From: Gonatopus flavifemur
Lineage: Eukaryota > Arthropoda > Insecta > Hymenoptera > Dryinidae
NCBI GenBank assembly: GCA_018340375.1
Contig: JAFFJZ010000084.1
Span: 372,001-436,000 of the forward strand
DNA: 64,000 nucleotides
Direction: 5' to 3'
Shown here: positions 57,536-64,000 of the stretch, piece after piece
How the letters are laid out: every line of letters begins with the position of its first letter
Numbering within the stretch: the first letter of the stretch is position 1
Position numbers and translations under genes: made by a program
The notes under the pieces: generated by a model
Told to the model about the DNA's origin: nothing
Databases searched by the model: none
What the model saw: the letters and a program-made list of their open reading frames with translations, nothing else

Positions 57536-58385
57536 CCCTAGTGAAAATGGAGCGTTCTGGGAAGAGTTACAAAGACGTTATTAGAGAGTCCTATAAGAGT
57601 AATCGAAGAGTCAATTCAAAGTATCAGAAGCGTTTCGGAGGAGTCATTTGGCGGATGTAAAGCGTGCATGAAAGTGAGCCCAAAGAAAGTAAAAAAAAAA
57701 GAATTTGCAAAGGGGAATCGAACCAAAAACTTCTGAACCCGGGAGAAAGTCCTTTACCGCTAGGCTAACATCGGTGATTGAAAAATTGGAACTTTATTTC
57801 CCTGATGAACTGTGTCATAAGGGCATGTGCTTTAAATTCAATTTTTTTCATTGAATTAAAATGATTTTTCATCCTGAAAGTTTACAAATCAATTTCAATA
57901 TCCCATGTGTAATCATTAAATGTGCAAAAGAATTTCAATTAACTTGCACATATCAAACATTATCAAATTACAGTTCGATAATTCCAAACAATTGTTGTTT
58001 AGTAATTATATTGGTAAATGTATCTTGAATACGAATAAAATTTTTTAGCTTAACAACTGGTATAAAAGGTAAAGAATACCCTCTAAACATTCTAACCTCA
58101 AAATCATATAATTCTCAATCAATCAAAACATATACACAAGGGAAGTCCTATAAGCGTGTTGAAAACCTTCACTACCGAAATATCGTAAACATCAGGAAAG
58201 AGTTATTGAAGAGTTGGAGAAGAGTGTTCAGTAAGAAGGGTGCGTTGGACGTTCAATGAAATGTGATAGCACGCTCAACCAAATTTGCCTTAGAGTCATT
58301 TGGCGGTCGAAACTTTTCACAAACGCTTCTATCACTTTATTGCACGCTTTGACGGTGTTTTAAGCACGTTCGATTTTTACCAGGG
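57536..58385. mobile_element. Inverted-repeat element with TA duplication, 850 bp
   Basis: The left end CCCTAGTGAAAATGGAGCG and reversed right end CCCTGGTAAAAATCGAACG are flanked by TA (57534-57535, 58386-58387). Inner blocks AGAGTCATTTGGCGG (57639 and 58290 regions) are repeated. A tRNA-like stretch lies within it. Confidence 0.7.
57690..57775 (-). tRNA. tRNA-like sequence, probably not functional
   Basis: On the minus strand TAGCCTAGCGGTAAAGG has the form of an A box and GGTTCGATTCC matches the B box about 35 bases later, as in a tRNA. The T stem and acceptor stem do not pair well, and it sits inside a transposable element. A SINE-type or captured tRNA fragment is more likely than a working gene. 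Confidence 0.35.
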
Positions 58386-60484
58386 TACATTCATCGATTG
58401 TTGTATTCTGAAATAATTTGCCAACGAATACTTGATCAGTGTCCATAGATTAGGTAATCACTCAGCCGGGATAGTAATTCAATTTTTTCTGTGAAAGTAT
58501 TTGCGAATATTAGTATATCAAGAAAACAATGTTCCAGAACTTTATTCTTCTTTCATAGAATGACGAAGATACAAAGTTGCATTCTATGAAAGAATGTACT
58601 ATCATCATAACTTTTGTACACTTGCAATGATTTTTCAAGTGGTTAGCCAGTGGAATAGAGAGATGTTATTTTTGAAATAACTAGGCACTTTGTGGAATAA
58701 ATTTCCTGCGAGTAAGTGGTAGACATCCACAGAACTTTATTCGATAGAGAAATTGACTGATATATTGGGAGCGTAGTGAGTTTTCTCTACTCTGATTATC
58801 GTGCACTATTGGTACGATAAATACTTCCCAAAAATTACTTCAATAATTTGTCATAATAGGCCATTCGATTCGAAATCACATCAAATAAGGAATAAACTGT
58901 ACTCTAGAAGTACTTTGTTCCAAATTTCACTCTTCATGTATATCGATAAAGTGTAAATCGTTCATTGGAACAAATTTTCAATTGAACATGGGAAAATCTC
59001 ATGCACTCGATTGAATTGAATATACCTATCAAGTATCCTCTTGAAAAATATGAAAATACATGGTTTAGTTTTTTCTCATGAAAAAAATGATTCAAACTTC
59101 ATGAATACTTTCATATATGCTCAATTCGCAGTCGGATACGCGATATTTAAACCGTATTCTACTTTGTTCTTGGGGATAATTTGATTTTGAGGAGAACAAT
59201 TCATCATTGAACCAATCAATGATTTTTTCAATATGAATGAAAATTACATTTTCCATCCATACTTATCCTTATGATACGAATACGTATCGGAATGTATCAA
59301 ACCATTCCTGCAAATTTTCAAATATCTAATATTGTCACGTGGTATAAAGGCAATATGGTGGTCACGTGATATACTTTATATATATATGTATAAATATACA
59401 TATATATATATTACCCATAGTTCCGAGACAACACCCTGGCGGCGCTGCAACTCGTGTTTTGTCTTCACCATTATACCCAGTGATGCCAGCATTTGGTCGA
59501 CCGAGTCGATTTACCCTCTCCATCTGACCATTTCTCGTCCCCACCATTCCAGCCGGGAGTACGCACACATTGAAACCCGTATTTATGTGATTCGGAACCG
59601 GTCGGTTCACTTCGAGTCAGCTCGGACAATCGAGAGAGAACCAACTATCCGTCGGTCTTTGTCTTCTCAATATGTTTTACGATCGGCTAACTCCGTGCAA
59701 GATCGGAAAAAATTTAAAGCCCACGCGGTCGACTTGCCGAAAAGTTTCACCGCTTTTTCTTTTCCAAGCGACAATTTTATTGTAATCAGTATCGAACTGA
59801 CTTACCCGGCACCCCGGGCAATTCTCGGCCGGGGCCCTTCGATATTTTTTTCGTTTTTTTTTCAAATCAAGAGCCAGTTCAATACTGATTATTAAATTAT
59901 CACGATGAAATATAAATTTGATGCATAGCATCATTTAATTGAATTAAAATCGAATATGAGTAAATAATTTTTCAATTATTATTTATTTTTCATAAATTTT
60001 ATAAGATTATTGGTTATTCTTATGACTGATTATGAAGCTTTCAAGAACTCCTATATGTATTGTATAAAAATTTTCTAATAGTTGCGTATTTCTAATCATT
60101 ATTTTGAATCTTGATGATTTTTCAATGAATTTCATTAGAATTGTCAATCAATCGATGGTTGAAGAATTCTAAGATAGTTTGGGGATCTATGATAAATGTC
60201 CTGCGGTGAATTCTATAATTTTCCCTGATAAATTAATTTTCAGAGATCACTATGATATTCCAGTAATGAGGATAATCAAATCAACATCGATTATCAGATG
60301 TTGATCAACATCAAAATAATAAGACTGAATATTCAATTGATTGAGTGCAAATTATTTTCAATGCACTGAATAATTAGATTTGAGCATTCAAATAGATATT
60401 TCATCATTTCACGCATTATCAGTCTCTTTCCTTCGCTGCATTACTTCATAGACGTAATATGTGGATCGGAATATTACAAGACCC

Positions 60485-60553
60485 CATAGCCTGGCGGCAA
60501 AAGACATGTTTCTTGCTGAAGAACGGTCGGGTTCGATTCTGTGTGGGAGACAT
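60485..60553 (+). tRNA. tRNA-like sequence in left arm
   Basis: CATAGCCTGGCGGCAAAAG followed by GGTTCGATTCTGTGTGGGAG resembles Pol III A and B boxes. The mirror copy at 62577-62645 on the minus strand keeps the better A box TAGCCTAGCGGCAAAAG. It is part of a foldback element and probably a fossil tRNA or SINE head. Confidence 0.35.
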
Positions 60554-60735
60554 TTCATTTTTTTTTGTCATCTCTCTGGTGAATAATTAAATTTCACATC
60601 CGATTATTATTTTTTATGTCATTACATCGTCATGTTATCAATAATCCTGATCTTTCGGAATGCACTTGCGGATTCGACCAAGTACAGGTCCGAGTCGATT
60701 GGAAATTTCCCAAATATTCGTGTCCATGAGATATA

Positions 60736-60997
60736 CACAGTAAAAAATTTTTCGTCAAATTCAACACACAAGCGAATGTTAACCATTTTTCTTCACACTC
60801 AACGTGTGTTGATTCCAGAGTGACACTCACAAAGTGTTAATTTGAACTCGAATAACATTTTAATGTGTTGAAAATGAATCGATCGAACAGCATTTGATCA
60901 GTGTGTTAAATGAACACACAAAAGTGTTAAATATTCAACACTTGAATTTTGACACGTACTTCTTTTTTACACAATGACGGAATTTCTTTTTACTGTG
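60736..60997. mobile_element. MITE with CACAGTAAAA ends, left arm, 262 bp
   Basis: It starts CACAGTAAAAAATTTTTCG and ends CTTTTTACTGTG, flanked by TA (60734-60735, 60998-60999). The interior is rich in GTGTTAA and AACACAC motifs facing each other. Confidence 0.85.
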
Positions 60998-61270
60998 TAG
61001 ACCGATCGATGCAGAATCTTCTGAAATGAGAAATGAATAGCACTTCAGAGGAACGTTTTTGAAGAAGTGATGGAAAAATTTCAAAAATTTGTGTCCATCG
61101 AATAAAGACCGATCGATTCGAAATCTAATGAAATGAAAAGTCAAATCACTTCGGAGGAACGTTTTTGAAAAAGTATACTTGCAAATTCCATCAAACCCTT
61201 TGACGAATTGATAAAAAAATTTCGAAACTTTGTCTCCGTGGAATATAGACCGATCGATTCTGGATCTCCC

Positions 61271-61816
61271 CACGGAGAGCAATGGATTCTAAGGAATATG
61301 ACAAATATCATGAAGGCTGGAATATTTCATAATATATTTTCGAGTATGAGGACAAGTATCTAGATTATAAGTGTTATGAGTACAAGTATCCGTTTATGAT
61401 GAAGGTGTTTGTTTTGGGGTAGATGGTGCCGTCAACCAGTAATATATCAATATAATAACAGCAAGGAAAAAAAGTTAGTTCCTATTAAAATATAAGATCA
61501 TTACAATTACTATCTTCAGTTGCTTGAATTGAGAAAAGAATAATATGAAATCGGAAAAAAAGATATTCCTCAGGACATGAACCCGCCAAGATACCACACG
61601 AAGAATCCTTTTTCAAGAGCGAGAATAGAACTCTTCAAGAGTTCTTTGGAGTTGACAGTACCATCTACCCCAAAACAAACACCTTCATCATAAATGGATA
61701 CTTGTACTTATAACACTTATAATCTAGATACTTGTCCTCATACTCGAAAATATATTATGAAATATTCCAGCCTTCATGATATTTGTCATACTCCTTAGAA
61801 TCCATTGCTCTGCGTG
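61271..61816. mobile_element. CACGGAGAG family element at the palindrome centre
   Basis: It starts CACGGAGAGCAATGGATTC and its right end mirrors this to 61816. The first 300 bp are related to the element at 5039-5883 (shared ATGGATTCTAAGG, GAGGACAAG, TCTAGATT). The loop 61437-61651 is the only part of the hAT foldback without an inverted partner. Confidence 0.65.
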
Positions 61817-62122
61817 AGGATTCAGAATCGATCGGTCTATATTCCACGGAGACAAAGTTTCGAAATTTTTTTATCAATTCGTCAAAGGGTTTGATGGAAT
61901 TTGCAAGTATACTTTTTCAAAAACGTTCCTACGAAGTGATTTGATTTTTCATTTCATTAGATTTCGAATCGATCGGTCTTTATTCGATGGACACAAATTT
62001 TTGAAATTTTTTCATCAATTCATCACAGGAATTGATGGAATTTGCAAGTACACTTCTTCAAAAACGTTCCTCTGAAATGCTATTCATTTCTCATTTCAGA
62101 AGATTCTGCATCGATCGGTGTA

Positions 62123-62384
62123 CACAGTAAAAAGAAATTCCGCCATTGTGTAAAAAAGAAGTACGTGTCAAAATTCAAGTGTTGAATATTTAACACTTTT
62201 GTGTGTTCATTTAACACACTGATCAAATGCTGTTCGATCGATTCATTTTCAACACATTAAAATGTTATTCGAGTTCAAATTAACACTTTGTGAGTGTCAC
62301 TCTGGAATCAACACACGTTGAGTGTGGAGAAAAATGGTTAACATTCGCTTGTGTGTTGAATTTGATGAAAAATTTTTTACTGTG
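62123..62384. mobile_element. MITE with CACAGTAAAA ends, right arm
   Basis: Mirror copy of 60736-60997, same length, flanked by TA at 62121-62122 and 62385-62386. Confidence 0.85.
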
Positions 62385-62576
62385 TATATCTCATGGACAC
62401 GAATATTTGGGAAATTTCCAATCGACTCGGACCTGTACTTGGTCGAATCCGCAAGTGCATTCCGAAAGATCAGGATTATTGATAACATGACGATGTAATG
62501 ACATAAAAAATAATAATCGGATGTGAAATTTAATTATTCACCAGAGAGATGACAAAAAAAAATGAAATGTCTCCAC

Positions 62577-62645
62577 ACAGAATCGAACCCGACCGTTCTT
62601 CCGCAAGAAACATGTCTTTTGCCGCTAGGCTATGGGGTCTTGTAA
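62577..62645 (-). tRNA. tRNA-like sequence in right arm
   Basis: Mirror of 60485-60553, with A box TAGCCTAGCGGCAAAAG and B box GGTTCGATTC on the minus strand. Probably not functional. Confidence 0.35.
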
Positions 62646-63643
62646 TATTTCGATCCACATATTACGTCTATGAAGTAATGCAGCGAAGGAAAGAGACTGA
62701 TAATGCGTGAAATGATGAAATATCTATTTGAATGCTCAAATCTAATTATTCAGTGCATTGAAAATAATTTGCACTCAATCAATTGAATATTCAGTCTTAT
62801 TATTTTGATGTTGATCAACATCTGATAATCGATGTTGATTTGATTATCCTCATTACTGGAATATCATAGTGATCTCTGAAAATTAATTTATCAGGGAAAA
62901 TTATAGAATTCACCGCAGGACATTTATCATAGATCCCCAAACTATCTTAGAATTCTTCAACCATCGATTGATTGACAATTCTAATGAAATTCATTGAAAA
63001 ATCATCAAGATTCAAAATAATGATTAGAAATACGCAACTATTAGAAAATTTTTATACAATACATATAGGAGTTCTTGAAAGCTTCATAATCAGTCATAAG
63101 AATAACCAATAATCTTATAAAATTTATGAAAAATAAATAATAATTGAAAAATTATTTACTCATATTCGATTTTAATTCAATTAAATGATGCTATGCATCA
63201 AATTTATATTTCATCGTGATAATTTAATAATCAGTATTGAACTGGCTCTTGATTTGAAAAAAAAAAATATCGAAGGGCCCCGGCCGAGAATTGCCCGGGG
63301 TGCCGGGTAAGTCAGTTCGATACTGATTACAATAAAATTGTCGCTTGGAAAAGAAAAAGCGGTGAAACTTTTCGGTAAGTCGACCGCGTGGGCTTTAAAT
63401 TTTTTCCGATCTTGCACGGAGTTAGCCGATCGTAAAACATATTGAGAAGACAAAGACCGACGGATAGTTGGTTCTCTCTCGATTGTCCGAGCTGACTCGA
63501 AGTGAACCGACCGGTTCCGAATCACATAAATACGGGTTTCAATGTGTGCGTACTCCCGGCTGGAATGGTGGGGACGAGAAATGGTCAGATGGAGAGGGTA
63601 AATCGACTCGGTCGACCAAATGCTGGCATCACTGATTATACCT

Positions 63644-64000
63644 TGGGTACCCTGGTCGCGTGTAAACAAACCGCTAAAAATAACCGTGTAATAAAAGAAA
63701 AAGAAAATATAAAGTACCGGTGGAAAATAAGTGTGCCGAATAATGAATAGTTGAAAAAAAAAGTGCAACAATTATAAGGATCGATACAGAAGGATATTCC
63801 CGTCGTTTGCAGTTACCGTCAGATAAGTATACAAAATTGAAAATTTATAAAAAGAACTATTTCTTTGTTAAAAAATTTTTACTTCTCCTTTTTCAGTGTA
63901 CGAGATTGGAATAGGTATCACGATGAACTTCATCGAATGGAAGGGGGATGCTTCTTTTTACAAAGAAAACAAAACAGGGAAAATATTCTGATACGTAAGT
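63644..64000. other. Right flank, no gene called
   Basis: Sequence outside the hAT foldback; joined to bases before 59470 it reconstructs the empty site. Several splice-like strings occur (GTTTGCAG near 63808; GATAAGTA; CGTAAGT at the very end), but no frame supports an exon. Confidence 0.3.

Larger units (their letters stand above)
54837..59374. mobile_element. Giant composite foldback, 4.54 kb
   Basis: The left end GTATATCATGTGACC is matched by GGTCACGTGATATAC at the right end. The outer arms (54837 to about 56360 and about 58388 to 59374) mirror each other for over 1 kb, for example AATCAGAGTAGAGAAAACTC against GAGTTTTCTCTACTCTGATT. The left arm carries an extra segment of about 520 bp (55013-55530). 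Two more partial copies of the arm lie in the middle (56575-56940 inverted, 56985-57300 direct). Three smaller palindromes separate these. No coding sequence. No target duplication is evident at the outer ends. Confidence 0.75.
59478..63635. mobile_element. hAT-type giant foldback, 4158 bp
   Basis: Both ends read CAGTGATGCCAGCATTTGG going inwards, and ATTATACC flanks each side exactly (59470-59477 and 63636-63643). An 8-bp duplication with CAGTG ends is typical of hAT elements. The arms (59478-61436 and 61652-63635) are nearly identical over about 1.95 kb; the loop is only 215 bp. Open frames inside, such as 59332-59895, appear in both arms, have no recognisable domain and are probably chance. 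The element therefore depends on a transposase from elsewhere. Confidence 0.92.

Noticed and set aside
59332..59895. 187-codon frame, mirrored at 63211-63771
   Set aside because: It is open in both arms only because the arms are copies; composition is random-like, no domain is seen, and it runs across the transposon terminus.

Overview
The window looks like a repeat-rich stretch of an insect (at least arthropod) nuclear genome. It is AT-rich, has no bacterial-style gene packing, and carries insect-type elements: a D,D34D mariner, two D,D41D rosa-like elements, Ty3/gypsy elements (one with a baculovirus-F-like Env), an APE/RNase H LINE, a hAT, a Transib and many foldback MITEs. I can support no complete host gene. 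One candidate host terminal exon lies on the minus strand near 37 kb. The species cannot be named from this sequence.

Layout: 1-355 is an open minus-strand frame running off the left edge. 893-2180 is a structurally perfect mariner with TA duplication and a broken transposase. 3146-13290 is a decayed Ty3/gypsy element with gag, protease, RT, RNase H, integrase and Env. It is itself interrupted by three DNA elements, one of which (9593-11571) carries CATATATG palindromes at an 11-bp spacing in both ends. 13529-15640 is a 5'-truncated minus-strand LINE.

The most remarkable part is a 17.4-kb nest (17061-34456). A small CACTG-type element was split by a hAT-like element. That hAT later received a near full-length LINE (18923-24537, 11-bp target duplication), a MITE, and a 6.66-kb Transib element (26900-33561). 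The Transib has CACAGTG ends, a 5-bp duplication and a RAG1-related transposase reading frame with all three acidic positions present. Its two ends are giant inverted copies of the element's own 3' end. It landed in the hAT transposase frame, and removing it with one duplication copy restores that frame.

From 39.3 to 41.5 kb, minus strand, is a broken Env-like glycoprotein gene with a possible polypurine tract and LTR start behind it. From 41.9 to 46.0 kb two rosa-like transposons with about 0.4-kb inverted repeats lie back to back on a TATATA. From 46.2 to 52.85 kb, minus strand, is a second Ty3/gypsy element whose Gag has ten tandem CCHC-type zinc knuckles, unusual for the family. The right end holds two further giant foldbacks: 54837-59374, built from several inverted modules, and 59478-63635, a 4.16-kb hAT-type palindrome with a perfect 8-bp duplication and tRNA-like sequence in both arms. 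The recurring theme is foldback structure at every scale, from 140-bp MITEs to palindromes of several kb, several with target duplications showing that they moved in that form.
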